The notes: generated from the sequence alone by a model not told the origin. A stretch of DNA of 64,000 nt from Streptomyces canus 299MFChir4.1 (GCF_000383615.1 NZ_KB911614.1:20493-84492), one strand, 5' to 3'. Counted from the first letter of the stretch, positions 52,154-61,186 are shown. Numbers and translations are program-made.

Positions 52154-53566
52154 ATGCAGGACCTCACCGGACTGACCGCCGTACAACTCGTCGAGGGTTA
52201 CCGCAAGGGGGAGTTCAGCCCCGTCGAGGCCACCCGGGCGGCCCTGGAGCGGGCCGAGCGGATCCAGCCGGAGGTGACCGCGTTCGTACGGCTGACCGGC
52301 GAGGAAGCCCTCGCGCAGGCGCGCGCGTCGGCCGACCGCTGGCGGCGCGGGGAGCCGTGCGGCGCGGTGGACGGCGTTCCGGTCACGGTGAAGGACATCC
52401 TGCTGACGCGCGGCGCCCCCACCCTGAAGGGCTCCAGGACGATCTCGGAGAGCGGCACGTGGGACGAGGACGCGCCCTCCGTCGCCCGACTGCGCGAGCA
52501 GGGCGCCGTGTTCCTCGGCAAGACGACCACTCCGGAGTTCGGCTGGAAGGGCGTCACGGACTCACCGCTGTCGGGAGTGACCCGCAATCCCTACGACCCG
52601 ACGCGCACCGCGGGCGGCTCCAGCGGGGGTGCCGCGGCGGCCGTGGCGCTCGGCGCGGGGCCGCTCGCGCTCGGCACGGACGGCGGGGGCAGTGTCCGTA
52701 TCCCGGCCGCGTTCTGCGGGATCTTCGCCCTGAAGCCGACGTACGGGCGGGTGCCGCTCTACCCGGCGAGCGCCTTCGGCACCCTCGCCCACGTCGGCCC
52801 GATGACCCGGGACGCGGCCGACGCGGCGCTGCTGCTCGACGTCATCGGCGTGCCGGACTCCCGTGACTGGTCGGCGCTGGGCCCGGCGGCCGGCCCGTAC
52901 ACGGCGGCCCTCGCGGGCGGCGTGCGCGGGCTGCGGGTGGCCTACTCGCCGTCCCTCGGCGGCCAGGTGGCCGTACAGCCGGGGGTCGCGGCCGCGGTCC
53001 GCCGTGCCGTGGAGCGGCTGGCCGGACTCGGCGCGTACGTCACCGAGGCCGACCCCGACTTCACCGATCCCGTGGACGCCTTCCACACCCTGTGGTTCAG
53101 CGGGGCGGCCCGGGTGACCCAGCATCTCGGGCCGCACCAGCGGGAGGTGCTGGACCCGGGGCTCCGGGAGATCTGCGGCCGCGGGGCCCGCATGAGCGCG
53201 CTCGACTACCTGGCCGCGGTGGACGTCCGGATGGACCTCGGGCGCCGGATGGGCCGTTTCCACGACTCCTACGACCTGTTGGTCACCCCGGCCCTGCCGA
53301 TCACCGCGTTCGAGGCGGGCACGGAGGTCCCGAAGGGCTCGGGGCACCACCGCTGGACGGGGTGGACGCCGTTCACGTACCCCTTCAACATGACGCAGCA
53401 GCCGGCGGCGAGCGTGCCCGTCGGCACGGACGGCGACGGGCTGCCGGTGGGGCTCCAGATCGTGGCGGCCCGGCACCGGGACGACCTGGTACTGCGGGCG
53501 GCCCACGCCCTGTACGAGGCGGAGGCGGCGGGCATCCGGCCGCCCGTCGCGGCCCACGCGAGGTGA
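52154..53566 (+). CDS. Amidase-signature family amidase
   Basis: This 470-residue amidase of normal length has the Ser-cisSer-Lys triad: Lys80 in VTVKDI, Ser156 in TAGGSSGGA and Ser180 in GTDGGGSVRIPA. It hydrolyses an amide to acid and ammonia. Its partner genes (hydroxyacid dehydrogenase upstream, DUF3830 and an ABC importer downstream) suggest it handles the imported compound or an intermediate. The genuine GatA role is unlikely without GatC and GatB beside it. Confidence 0.92.
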   Translation: MQDLTGLTAVQLVEGYRKGEFSPVEATRAALERAERIQPEVTAFVRLTGEEALAQARASADRWRRGEPCGAVDGVPVTVKDILLTRGAPTLKGSRTISESGTWDEDAPSVARLREQGAVFLGKTTTPEFGWKGVTDSPLSGVTRNPYDPTRTAGGSSGGAAAAVALGAGPLALGTDGGGSVRIPAAFCGIFALKPTYGRVPLYPASAFGTLAHVGPMTRDAADAALLLDVIGVPDSRDWSALGPAAGPYTAALAGGVRGLRVAYSPSLGGQVAVQPGVAAAVRRAVERLAGLGAYVTEADPDFTDPVDAFHTLWFSGAARVTQHLGPHQREVLDPGLREICGRGARMSALDYLAAVDVRMDLGRRMGRFHDSYDLLVTPALPITAFEAGTEVPKGSGHHRWTGWTPFTYPFNMTQQPAASVPVGTDGDGLPVGLQIVAARHRDDLVLRAAHALYEAEAAGIRPPVAAHAR

Positions 53567-53569
53567 GGG

Positions 53570-54064
53570 CTAGGCCCGGCTGAAACGCAGGCTCTCGCCG
53601 AGGGCGCCCGAGCGCCAGAGGTCGTTGCAGCCCTCGGCCAGGGCGTCCAGCCCCTCCACCACCTGGCCCCAGACGATGCCCGGCACCCAGCCGACGTCGG
53701 CGTTCAGGAGCAGGTTGTTGCGCTCGTAGAACAGAGCCAGGTCGACCACCGTCGTGCCCGCGCGGACCTCGCGGTCGTAGCCGTAGGACTTCGTGCCGAG
53801 TTCCGTGCCCGCGAAGGAGAAATAGCAGAGATCTCCGGGAATCGGGGTAACTGTCGGATTTTCCAGGGGTGGCTCTGTTTCCGCGAACGGCGGGAAAAGG
53901 GCGTAGATCTCGTTGCGTGCGTACTTCGCGTGATAGACGTCACCGGCGAGCGGGAGGGCGTCCCATACGGCCGCGCAGGTGATCGGCGCCCGGTCGTCCA
54001 GGAGCTTTGCCCTGGCGGTGATCCCGCGCTTGACCAGCGAGACTTCGATGTAGCGGTCAGCCAT
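53570..54064 (-). CDS. DUF3830 family protein
   Basis: This 164-residue protein has the typical DUF3830 run: SLVKRGITARAKLLDDRAPI, AVWDALPLAGDVYHAKYARN, GDLCYFSFAG and DLALFYERNNLLLNADVGW. The predicted fold is cyclophilin-like. The family is often next to catabolic transporters and hydantoin, racemase or amidase genes but has no proven activity. It ends three bases from the convergent amidase stop and is divergent from ehuB with a 96-base gap. Confidence 0.85.
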   Translation of the reverse strand: MADRYIEVSLVKRGITARAKLLDDRAPITCAAVWDALPLAGDVYHAKYARNEIYALFPPFAETEPPLENPTVTPIPGDLCYFSFAGTELGTKSYGYDREVRAGTTVVDLALFYERNNLLLNADVGWVPGIVWGQVVEGLDALAEGCNDLWRSGALGESLRFSRA

Positions 54065-54160
54065 GCATTCCATGGTCCCCCGCCGGTCAAGAGGGCCTCG
54101 GCAAAAACAGGGCTCAAATCGATCCGCATAAGTCGCATCCGGTCGGGTAGCCGCGCCGCC

Positions 54161-55066
54161 ATGGCTCCACCACTGGAACACGGCGAACACATATCCGGGA
54201 CCACCCGCCGGTCGCTGCTCGCGGGGGTAGCGGCGCTCGGCGCGCTGGGCGCGGCCGGCTGCTCACGTGTGGCCACCGCCTCCACCACAGGGGGCGGTGA
54301 ACTGCTCGACCGGCTCAGAGCGGCGGGTGTCGTACGGCTGGGAATCGCGGGTGAGATCCCCTTCGGGTACATCGACAAGAACGGCGACCTGACCGGCGAG
54401 GCACCCGAACTCGCGAAGGTCGTATTCAAGCGGCTCGGGGTGGACCGGGTGCAGCCCGTGCCCACCGAGTTCGGCTCGCTCATTCCCGGGCTGAATTCGC
54501 AGCAGTTCGATGTCGTGGCGGCCGGGATGTATGTCACCCCGGAACGCTGCGAACAGGTGATCTTCGCAGATCCCGACTACCAGATGCTCGATTCCTTCAT
54601 CGTGCGCAAGGGAAATCCCAAAGGTCTTCACAACTACAAGGACGTCGTCGCGAAGAAGGCGAAGTTCGCCACCGGTACCGGCTATGCGGAGATCGGGTAC
54701 GCCGTCGAGGCTGGATACAAGGAGAGCGACATCCTGATCGTTCCCGACCAGGTCGCGGGGCTGAACGCGGTGGAGGCGGGGCGCGTCGACGTGTTCGCCG
54801 GAACCGCGCTCACCACCCGTGAGGTGGTGAAGAAATCGGCCAAGGCGGAGGCGACGAAGGCCTTCACCCCGACGGTGGACGGCAAGCCGCACATCGACGG
54901 CGGTGCCTTCGCGTTCCGCCGCACCGAGACGAACCTGCGGGACGCCTTCAACGCCGAGCTGCGGAAGCTGAAGAAGAGCGGGGAACTGCTCCGGGTCCTC
55001 AAGCCCTTCGGGTTCACGCGGGCCGAGATGACGGACCTGACCGCGAAGGAGCTCTGCGGCGGATGA
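54161..55066 (+). CDS. ehuB: EhuB-like substrate-binding lipoprotein (Tat type)
   Basis: This 301-residue family 3 solute-binding protein has a Tat and lipobox signal: TTRRSLLAGVAALGALGAAGC. The amino-acid-binding-protein core includes VVRLGIAGEIPFGYIDKNGD and FDVVAAGMYVTPERCEQVIF. The set matches ectoine/hydroxyectoine binding protein EhuB by style, but the ligand could be another small zwitterion. Its ATG lacks a clear ribosome-binding site. It overlaps ehuC by ATGA. Confidence 0.85.
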   Translation: MAPPLEHGEHISGTTRRSLLAGVAALGALGAAGCSRVATASTTGGGELLDRLRAAGVVRLGIAGEIPFGYIDKNGDLTGEAPELAKVVFKRLGVDRVQPVPTEFGSLIPGLNSQQFDVVAAGMYVTPERCEQVIFADPDYQMLDSFIVRKGNPKGLHNYKDVVAKKAKFATGTGYAEIGYAVEAGYKESDILIVPDQVAGLNAVEAGRVDVFAGTALTTREVVKKSAKAEATKAFTPTVDGKPHIDGGAFAFRRTETNLRDAFNAELRKLKKSGELLRVLKPFGFTRAEMTDLTAKELCGG

Positions 55067-55785
55067 CCTCCGGACTCTGGGAACTGGTGTTCAAGGGCAT
55101 CTGGACCACGGTCCAGCTGCTGTTCTTCAGCGCGATCCTCGCCGCCGCCGTGTCCTTCGTGGTCGGCGTAGCGCGCACCCACCGGCTGTGGATCGTCCGC
55201 TTCCTCGCGGGCTTCTACACCGAGGTGTTCCGCGGCACCTCCGCGCTGGTGATGATCTTCTGGGTGTTCTTCGTGCTGCCCCCGGCCTTCGGCTGGCAGC
55301 TCGTCCCGATGTGGGCGGGCACCCTCGCGCTCGGCCTCACCTACGGGGCGTACGGCTCCGAGATCGTGCGCGGGGCGCTCAAGGCGGTCGACCCGGCGCA
55401 GCAGGAGGGCGGGATCGCGCTGAGCTTCACGCCCTGGCAGCGGATGCGGCTGATCCTGCTGCCGCAGGCGGTGCCGGAGATGATCCCGCCGTTCTCCAAC
55501 CTGCTGATCGAGCTGCTCAAGGGCACCGCGCTGGTGTCCGTGATGGGCATGGGCGACCTGGCGTTCAGCGGCAACCTGGTGCGGCTCGCGCTCCAGGAGA
55601 GCGCCGGGATCTACACGTATCTGCTGCTCATCTACTTCGTGATCGCCTTCCTGCTCACGCGGTTGATGCGGGGCCTGGAGAAGAAGCTGAAGGCGGGGGT
55701 CGGCAAGGAGCCCCAACGCGGTCTTGACACCGACGCCGAGCTGAAGCGTGCTCAGACGACGGGCGTAGGAGGTCAGGTCGCATGA
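55063..55785 (+). CDS. ehuC: EhuC-like ABC transporter permease
   Basis: This 240-residue polar-amino-acid-type permease has about five helices. The EAA-like loop is AVDPAQQEGGIALSFTPWQR, a region typical of the HisM/EhuC group. Four-base overlaps with ehuB and ehuD show coupling. The C-terminal 40 residues are hydrophilic. It forms the membrane channel with the next permease. Confidence 0.88.
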   Translation: MTSGLWELVFKGIWTTVQLLFFSAILAAAVSFVVGVARTHRLWIVRFLAGFYTEVFRGTSALVMIFWVFFVLPPAFGWQLVPMWAGTLALGLTYGAYGSEIVRGALKAVDPAQQEGGIALSFTPWQRMRLILLPQAVPEMIPPFSNLLIELLKGTALVSVMGMGDLAFSGNLVRLALQESAGIYTYLLLIYFVIAFLLTRLMRGLEKKLKAGVGKEPQRGLDTDAELKRAQTTGVGGQVA

Positions 55786-56432
55786 CGTGGGACTGGAATG
55801 CCGTAAGCGACTTCATGCCGCAGTTCTGGGACGGTCTGCTGGTCACCCTGCAGGCCCTCGCGCTCGGCTCGCTGATCTCGTTCGCGCTGGGCCTGGTGTG
55901 GGCGCTGCTGATGCGCGCGCCGTCGCGGTTCGTGCGCTGGCCGGTCGGGGTGGTCACGGAGTTCGTGCGCAACACCCCGCTGCTGGTCCAGCTGTTCTTC
56001 CTCTTCTACGTGCTGCCCGAGTGGGGCGTGACCCTCTCGGCGCTGGCCACCGGTGTCATCGGGATCGGGCTGCACTACTCGACGTACACGATGCAGGTCT
56101 ACCGGGCCGGTATCGAGGCGGTGCCGCCCGGTCAGTGGGAGGCGGCGACCGCGCTGAACCTGCCGCGGGTGCGGACCTGGCAGGTGGTGATCCTGCCGCA
56201 GGCGATCCGCCGGGTCGTGCCGGCCCTCGGCAACTACGTGATCTCGATGCTCAAGGACACCCCGATGCTGATGGTCATCACGGTCCTGGAGATGCTCGGC
56301 GAGGCGCGGCTGTTCGCCCAGGAGCACTTCCAGTTCACCGAGCCGCTGACCGTGATCGGCGTGGCCTTCATCGTCATCTCCTATCTGGCCTCCCTTCTTC
56401 TGCGATCCCTGGAGCGACGTCTTGTCCGCTGA
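55782..56432 (+). CDS. ehuD: EhuD-like ABC transporter permease
   Basis: This 216-residue second permease has five predicted helices and the EAA loop EAVPPGQWEAATALNLPRVR. It pairs with EhuC. The ATG at 55782 overlaps the ehuC stop. Its end overlaps the ehuA start by 11 bases. Confidence 0.88.
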   Translation: MTWDWNAVSDFMPQFWDGLLVTLQALALGSLISFALGLVWALLMRAPSRFVRWPVGVVTEFVRNTPLLVQLFFLFYVLPEWGVTLSALATGVIGIGLHYSTYTMQVYRAGIEAVPPGQWEAATALNLPRVRTWQVVILPQAIRRVVPALGNYVISMLKDTPMLMVITVLEMLGEARLFAQEHFQFTEPLTVIGVAFIVISYLASLLLRSLERRLVR

Positions 56433-57219
56433 CACTCCCCTCATGAAAGAACCCGACGCGAACACCAACCCGCCGGTCGACGGCAGTGAGCTGATCCGCT
56501 TCGAGGACGTGACCAAGCGCTTCGGGTCGAACACGGTCCTGGACCGGCTGAACTTCTCCGTCGACTCCGGCAAGCACGTGACGCTGATCGGCCCCTCCGG
56601 ATCCGGCAAAACCACGATCCTGCGGATGCTGATGACGCTGACCAAGCCCGACGAGGGGACGGTCACCGTCGACGGCGAGAAGCTGTTCCCGGCGCCGGAG
56701 AAGCAGCTGCGCGAGGTCCGCAAGAAGATCGGGATGGTCTTCCAGCAGTTCAACCTCTTCCCGAACATGTCGGTCCTCAGGAACATCACCGAGGCGCCCG
56801 TCACCGTCCTCGGCATGTCCAAGGACGAGGCGGAGGCACGCGCGCGTGAGCTGCTCGATCTGGTGGGCCTCGCCGACAAGGCCGGCGCCCGGCCGACCCA
56901 GCTCTCCGGCGGTCAGCAGCAGCGGGTGGCGATCGCCCGGGCACTGGCCATGCGGCCGCGGGTGATGCTGCTCGACGAGGTGACCTCGGCGCTCGACCCG
57001 GAGCTGGTCGCCGGCGTCCTCGACGTGCTGCGGGACATCGCCCGCACCACCGACATCACGATGCTCTGCGTGACCCACGAGATGAACTTCGCCCGGGACA
57101 TCTCCGACCAGGTCCTGATGTTCGACTCGGGCCGGATCATCGAGTCGGGTCCGCCGGAGAAGATCTTCAGCGACCCCGCGCAGGACCGCACACGGGAATT
57201 TCTGAGCGCGGTTCTCTGA
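56422..57219 (+). CDS. ehuA: EhuA-like ABC transporter ATPase
   Basis: This 265-residue ATPase has Walker A GPSGSGKTT (about 57-65), the Q-loop FQQFNLFPN, signature LSGGQQQR and Walker B VMLLDEVTSALDP, with the H-loop VTHEM. It energises EhuBCD. The start is TTG at 56422, inside the end of ehuD, seven bases after GGAGCGACG. Unlike the two sugar importers in this window, this one carries its own ATPase. Confidence 0.92.
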   Translation: MSADTPLMKEPDANTNPPVDGSELIRFEDVTKRFGSNTVLDRLNFSVDSGKHVTLIGPSGSGKTTILRMLMTLTKPDEGTVTVDGEKLFPAPEKQLREVRKKIGMVFQQFNLFPNMSVLRNITEAPVTVLGMSKDEAEARARELLDLVGLADKAGARPTQLSGGQQQRVAIARALAMRPRVMLLDEVTSALDPELVAGVLDVLRDIARTTDITMLCVTHEMNFARDISDQVLMFDSGRIIESGPPEKIFSDPAQDRTREFLSAVL

Positions 57220-57439
57220 CTCCCGGAAATGAACAACGTTCAACCTTCGAGGTCCCGGACCCGGGTCATGTCCTTGGCATATGCCAGCGTGTCAGCGCCC
57301 CTGCTGAGAGGCCCGGCCCGGGGACGGAATCTCGTCAACGGCCGCTCACTACAAGCCTTTTGCCGGTTATCGTGGAGGGGATCGCTGTCTGGATTACGGC
57401 CCAGTAGTAGTGCGACCGAGCGAGCGCAGGGGGAACACC

Positions 57440-58198
57440 GTGGCGCTGAAGCACGAGCCGACCGCGCCGTACCACTCGGCTCAGGACGCGCTGCGCGTCC
57501 TGGAGACCGTGGCACGGCACACCGCCGGAGTCACCGACGCCGAACTCGCCCGTACCACCGGCCTCGACCCGGAGCGACTGACCACGCTCCTGAGGATGCT
57601 GCGCCGCGAGGGGTACGTCGAGCAGGTCGCCGACGGCGCGTATGTGACGGGGGACGCCCTGACCAGGCTCACCTCGGTGCGCGACCGTGACGAGGCCCTG
57701 CGCGACCAGCTCCAGCGCACCCTCGACGAACTGCGCGACTCGATCGGCGCGGCCGTCTACATCAGCCGGTACGTCGACGGAGAGGTCACCATCGCCCAGT
57801 ACGCCGACGGTCCCGCGACCCCGGCGGTCAACGAGTGGGTGGACTTCCGCTCCTCCGCCCACGCCACCGCGCTCGGCAAGAGCCTGCTCAGCCAGCTGGA
57901 CCACAACGGGCGCCGCGACCACCTCTCCCGGCACCGCATGACCCGCCTCACCTCGCGGACCATCACCAACGACAAGCTGCTGCTCTCCCGCCTGGACGCC
58001 CAGCCGCCGACGGTCCCCCACCTCGACCTCCAGGAGTACGCGGTGGGCACGGTGTGCGCGGCGGTGCCGATCACCGCGGGTTCGCTGGTGGGATGCCTCG
58101 CGCTGTCCCTGCCGGTCGACCAGGCCCACCGCCTGCGCCAGGCGACGGACCGCTTGAACCGTGGGGCGGCTCCGGTACTGCTGTCACTAACGATCTAG
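57440..58198 (+). CDS. IclR-family transcriptional regulator
   Basis: This 252-residue protein has an N-terminal winged HTH (about 10-70; SAQDALRVLETVARHTAG, TDAELARTTGLDPERL) and a C-terminal IclR effector domain (about 80-250; IGAAVYISRYVDGE, HATALGKSLLSQLD, VGTVCAAVPITA). GTG 57440 follows AGGGGG by six bases. It lies 220 bases after ehuA on the same strand and is the likely regulator of the transport and catabolic cluster. The effector would be the imported compound or its breakdown product. Confidence 0.87.
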   Translation: MALKHEPTAPYHSAQDALRVLETVARHTAGVTDAELARTTGLDPERLTTLLRMLRREGYVEQVADGAYVTGDALTRLTSVRDRDEALRDQLQRTLDELRDSIGAAVYISRYVDGEVTIAQYADGPATPAVNEWVDFRSSAHATALGKSLLSQLDHNGRRDHLSRHRMTRLTSRTITNDKLLLSRLDAQPPTVPHLDLQEYAVGTVCAAVPITAGSLVGCLALSLPVDQAHRLRQATDRLNRGAAPVLLSLTI

Positions 58199-58293
58199 GG
58201 CGACTGCCCGCGGGGCAGTGGTCAGAAGCACCCCTTCCGACCGGGTAGTATTTTCTCTGTCGCCAGCCGCCGAAGGCGGAGGGCGAGAGTCAC

Positions 58294-58367
58294 GCGCCGC
58301 TAGCTCAGTTGGTTAGAGCAGCTGACTCTTAATCAGCGGGTCCGGGGTTCGAGTCCCTGGCGGCGCA
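58294..58367 (+). tRNA. tRNA-Lys(CTT), copy 2
   Basis: Same 74-base sequence as copy 1: acceptor GCGCCGC with GCGGCGC, anticodon CTT, discriminator A58367. A TAGTAT -10-like hexamer lies near 58246. The 3' half is overlapped antisense by the acyl-CoA ligase-like reading frame. Confidence 0.95.
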
Positions 58368-59979
58368 CCGGTGAAGGGCCTCTCGTGGGAGCGAGAGGCC
58401 CTTCGGCGTTTTCCAGACGCCGGTACGTCCCTGTCCCGGGCGGCCGCCACCACACCGGGTCCGTGCAGCGCAGGCCTTCTTTCCTGAGCAGCGCTCGGTT
58501 GATCTTGTTCGTCGCCGTGACCGGTATCCGCTCCACCACCCGCACGAACCGGGGCGCCATCTTCGTGCCGAGATCGGGCTGGGCTTCCAGGAAGTCCGCG
58601 AAGGTCTCCGGGTCGAAGGTCCCCGCGACGGTCGCCATCACCTGGTCCCCGGTCACCGGATCGGGCACCGCGTACACGGCGACGGCCACCGCCCCCTCGT
58701 AGCGGGCGAGGATGTTCTCGATCATCGCGGCGGCCAGGTTCTCGCTGTCGACGCGGAGTCGGTCGTCGGTGCGGCCCGCGAAGTAGAGGTAGCCGTCGGC
58801 GTCCCGGTAGAAGAGGTCTCCGGTCCAGTACCAGCCTCCCCGGCGGCGCTCGGCCTCCGCCCCGGGGTTGCGCCAGTACCCCTCGAAGGGGTTAGGGGCC
58901 CTGTTCACCAGTTCCCCTATCGCCGAGTCCCCGTTCAGCAGCCGCCCGGCCGCGTCGAACCGTGCCGGCGGACACTCCTCCCCCGTCTCCTGATCGAGTA
59001 CGACGAGTCCGGGCCCCGCCCGCCCGACCGCGCCCCGCGGAGTCCCCGGCGCCCACTGGATCGCCGCGCCGCCCTCGGAGGACCCGTACCCCTCGACCAG
59101 CCGCACCCCGAACCGCCGCTCGAAGGCCGCCGCGTCCACGGCCCCCGCCTCGGTGCCGAAGCCGAGCCGCAGCGGGTTGTCCCGGTCGTCCTCGCGCTCC
59201 TCGGTGGCCAGGACGTACTGGATCGCCCGGCCGACATAGGTGAAGTACGTCGCCCCGTACGCGCGCACGTCCGCCAGGAACCCCGAGGCCGAGAACCGCC
59301 GTCTGAGCGCGATGCCCGCCCCGGTCGCCAGCGCGGGCGCCCAGTCGGCGATCACCGCGTTGCCGTGGAACATCGGCATGCAGATGTAGTGCACCCCGTC
59401 AGGGCCGAGCCGGAACTGTTCGGCCAGCGAGCGCCCGGCGGCGGCCAGGCGCCCCTGGGAGCAGAGCGCGGCCTTGGGGGCGCCGGTCGAGCCGGAGGTG
59501 AAGTAGAGGAGCAGCCGGTCGTCGGGCGCGGCGCGGGAGGCGTCCGGTTCGGCGTCGGCGTAGGGCGCCAGCAGGGTGTCGTACTCCTCGGTGCCGGTCA
59601 CCAGCAGGCGGACGCCGGGGAGGTCGAGGCCGCGCAGCAAGGGGAGTTGGGACGGCTCGGTGACCAGCAGGCGGCACTCGGTGTGCAGGATGTCGCGGGC
59701 GAGCTCGGCGCCGCGGCGGGTGGGGTTGACACCGGCGACGGCGATGCGGGCGAGGGCGGCGGCGCCCAGCCACTGCGGGTATTCCGGGGTGTTGTCGAGC
59801 AACAGGCCGATGTGGGCCCCGGCGCCCGGCAGCAGGTCGGTGAGCAGTGCGGCCCGGGCGGCGGCGCCCGCCGCCACCTCGTGGTGGGTGAGCACCCGCC
59901 CCTCGAACCACAGTCCGGGCCGGTGGTCGCCCCACCGGCCGGCTACGAGCTCCGCGACCGTACGCCTCCTGGAGTCCAT
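58333..59979 (-). CDS. AMP-binding acyl-CoA ligase-like protein
   Basis: This 548-residue ANL-superfamily enzyme has the P-loop YFTSGSTGAPKAA (about 172-184), EGYGSSEGGAA, YWTGDLFYRDADGYLYFAG, the RTDDRLRV hinge and the catalytic Lys in TATNKINRALLRKEG. It should activate a carboxylate to acyl-AMP and then acyl-CoA. The last dozen residues (RRQGLEPRTR) are encoded by the antisense strand of tRNA-Lys copy 2, which supplies the stop codon. The reading frame also crosses the tRNA terminator. The natural C-terminus may have been lost. Start ATG 59979 has no clear ribosome-binding site. Confidence 0.85.
   Translation of the reverse strand: MDSRRRTVAELVAGRWGDHRPGLWFEGRVLTHHEVAAGAAARAALLTDLLPGAGAHIGLLLDNTPEYPQWLGAAALARIAVAGVNPTRRGAELARDILHTECRLLVTEPSQLPLLRGLDLPGVRLLVTGTEEYDTLLAPYADAEPDASRAAPDDRLLLYFTSGSTGAPKAALCSQGRLAAAGRSLAEQFRLGPDGVHYICMPMFHGNAVIADWAPALATGAGIALRRRFSASGFLADVRAYGATYFTYVGRAIQYVLATEEREDDRDNPLRLGFGTEAGAVDAAAFERRFGVRLVEGYGSSEGGAAIQWAPGTPRGAVGRAGPGLVVLDQETGEECPPARFDAAGRLLNGDSAIGELVNRAPNPFEGYWRNPGAEAERRRGGWYWTGDLFYRDADGYLYFAGRTDDRLRVDSENLAAAMIENILARYEGAVAVAVYAVPDPVTGDQVMATVAGTFDPETFADFLEAQPDLGTKMAPRFVRVVERIPVTATNKINRALLRKEGLRCTDPVWWRPPGTGTYRRLENAEGPLAPTRGPSPVRRQGLEPRTR
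58373..58404. terminator. Perfect 13-bp hairpin after tRNA-Lys copy 2
   Basis: GAAGGGCCTCTCG (58373-58385) pairs with CGAGAGGCCCTTC (58392-58404). It lies six bases after the tRNA and inside the antisense 3' end of the acyl-CoA ligase-like gene, so it could block that transcript from reaching its in-frame stop. Confidence 0.8.
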
Positions 59980-60019
59980 GGGGGCGTACGGTAGTTGACG
60001 GGTCGTCAGATGTGGAGGT

Positions 60020-60454
60020 CTAGGACATCGCGGCGAAGGAGGCCATGAAGCCGACGCAGAACAGGACGACCACCCCGGCGAAGGCCACCACCGCGAAGGC
60101 GGCGCAGCCGTGCCCGCCGCCGGCGGGACGGGCCGTGGCCACGATGCGGGGGCCCTCGGCGTAGTGGGCGGTGACGACATCGCCCTCGAGCACGGTGCCC
60201 GGGCCGCCCTCCTCCTCGAAACGGACGACACGGCCGTCGCGGGCCCTGAACTCGTATACATGACGCAGGCTCGTGCGCACCCGGCTGTCGCCGCCGCCGT
60301 GCGCCACGGTGTACACCCGCAGGCACCGAGCCTCGGCGGTGAGCCCGCTCGTCCAGGCTCTGCGCATCCGCAGCCAGCGCCGCACCATGAGGTACGCGCC
60401 GAAGAGGGCCACGGCCATGATCAGGACGGGAATGGCGTAGAAGAAGGCGTTCAT
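60020..60454 (-). CDS. DUF3592-type two-helix membrane protein
   Basis: This 144-residue protein has an N-terminal membrane helix (FFYAIPVLIMAVALFGAYLM), a central soluble part of DUF3592 character (VYEFRARDGRVVRFEEEGGP, GDVVTAHYAEGPRIV) and a C-terminal helix (AAFAVVAFAGVVVLFCVGFM). ATG 60454 follows GGGGGA. It is a single gene. The family has no known biochemical role. Confidence 0.82.
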   Translation of the reverse strand: MNAFFYAIPVLIMAVALFGAYLMVRRWLRMRRAWTSGLTAEARCLRVYTVAHGGGDSRVRTSLRHVYEFRARDGRVVRFEEEGGPGTVLEGDVVTAHYAEGPRIVATARPAGGGHGCAAFAVVAFAGVVVLFCVGFMASFAAMS

Positions 60455-60540
60455 GACAGATCCCCCGAGGTCAGGCACCGATCGCGTGATCGTGTGGGGG
60501 AACCTACCCCGGGGGACGCCTGGACTGTCTCAAGCAATGC

Positions 60541-61146
60541 TCAGAACGTGACGTCCGAGCAGGCGTAGAACGCGTTCGTGGTGTCGGCGATCGTCCACAC
60601 CGCGACGATCACATGCCGTCCGCTGAGCCCGGACGGCAGGGTGCCGCTGTGCGAGAGGGTCGAGGGGGGTCGCTGGCCGTTGTAGGGGACGGTCAGGAAC
60701 GGGGTGAGGTTGAGGTCGGAGCGGGTCAGGTTGTGGTTCTGGTTCCAGCCCGCCTTGGTGACGTAGTACTTGAAGTCGGTCGTGGCGTGCATGGCGGTGA
60801 ACTGCCAGCGGAAGGTGTAGCTCTGGCCGCCCGTCACCTTGGTCGCCGGCCAGGCCGTGCCCGAGGGGGCCCTGGGCGCGCTGAGCTGGCTGAAGCGGCT
60901 CACGCCGCCGTTGCATATCTGGCCGTCGGCGGGTCCGCCGGCCGGGAAGCCCTTGGGGCCCTCGACGCTCTGCGGCTCCCACTGGATGTCGCCGCAGTTC
61001 GCCACGGTGCCGTTCTGGCAGAGCTTCTGCCTGCTGATGGGGAGGTCGGTGTAGCCATGGCTGCTGGCGCCGCCGGAGGAGAGCACGACGGCTCCGGTGG
61101 TGGCGAGACCCACCACGGCGGCGTACCACTTGGTCTTTTTGCGCAT
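60541..61146 (-). CDS. Secreted AA10 lytic polysaccharide monooxygenase
   Basis: This 201-residue single-domain copper enzyme has a signal peptide cut before His30 (SSHGYTDLP). His30 and His120 (AMHATTDFK) form the histidine brace, with the axial Phe near 193 in NAFYACSDV. It is of the small chitin-active type from streptomycetes and oxidatively breaks crystalline chitin to help chitinases such as the one at 29963. ATG 61146 follows AGGAG. A DasR-type box lies 41 bases upstream, implying GlcNAc-responsive control. Confidence 0.95.
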   Translation of the reverse strand: MRKKTKWYAAVVGLATTGAVVLSSGGASSHGYTDLPISRQKLCQNGTVANCGDIQWEPQSVEGPKGFPAGGPADGQICNGGVSRFSQLSAPRAPSGTAWPATKVTGGQSYTFRWQFTAMHATTDFKYYVTKAGWNQNHNLTRSDLNLTPFLTVPYNGQRPPSTLSHSGTLPSGLSGRHVIVAVWTIADTTNAFYACSDVTF

Positions 61147-61186
61147 ACTGCCGCTCCTGGAGAACGTGGGGAGGTTCAGTGAGCTT

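Noticed and set aside
52154..53566. GatA subunit of glutamyl-tRNA amidotransferase
   Set aside because: It has the same signature fold, but gatC and gatB are absent and the neighbours are catabolic genes.
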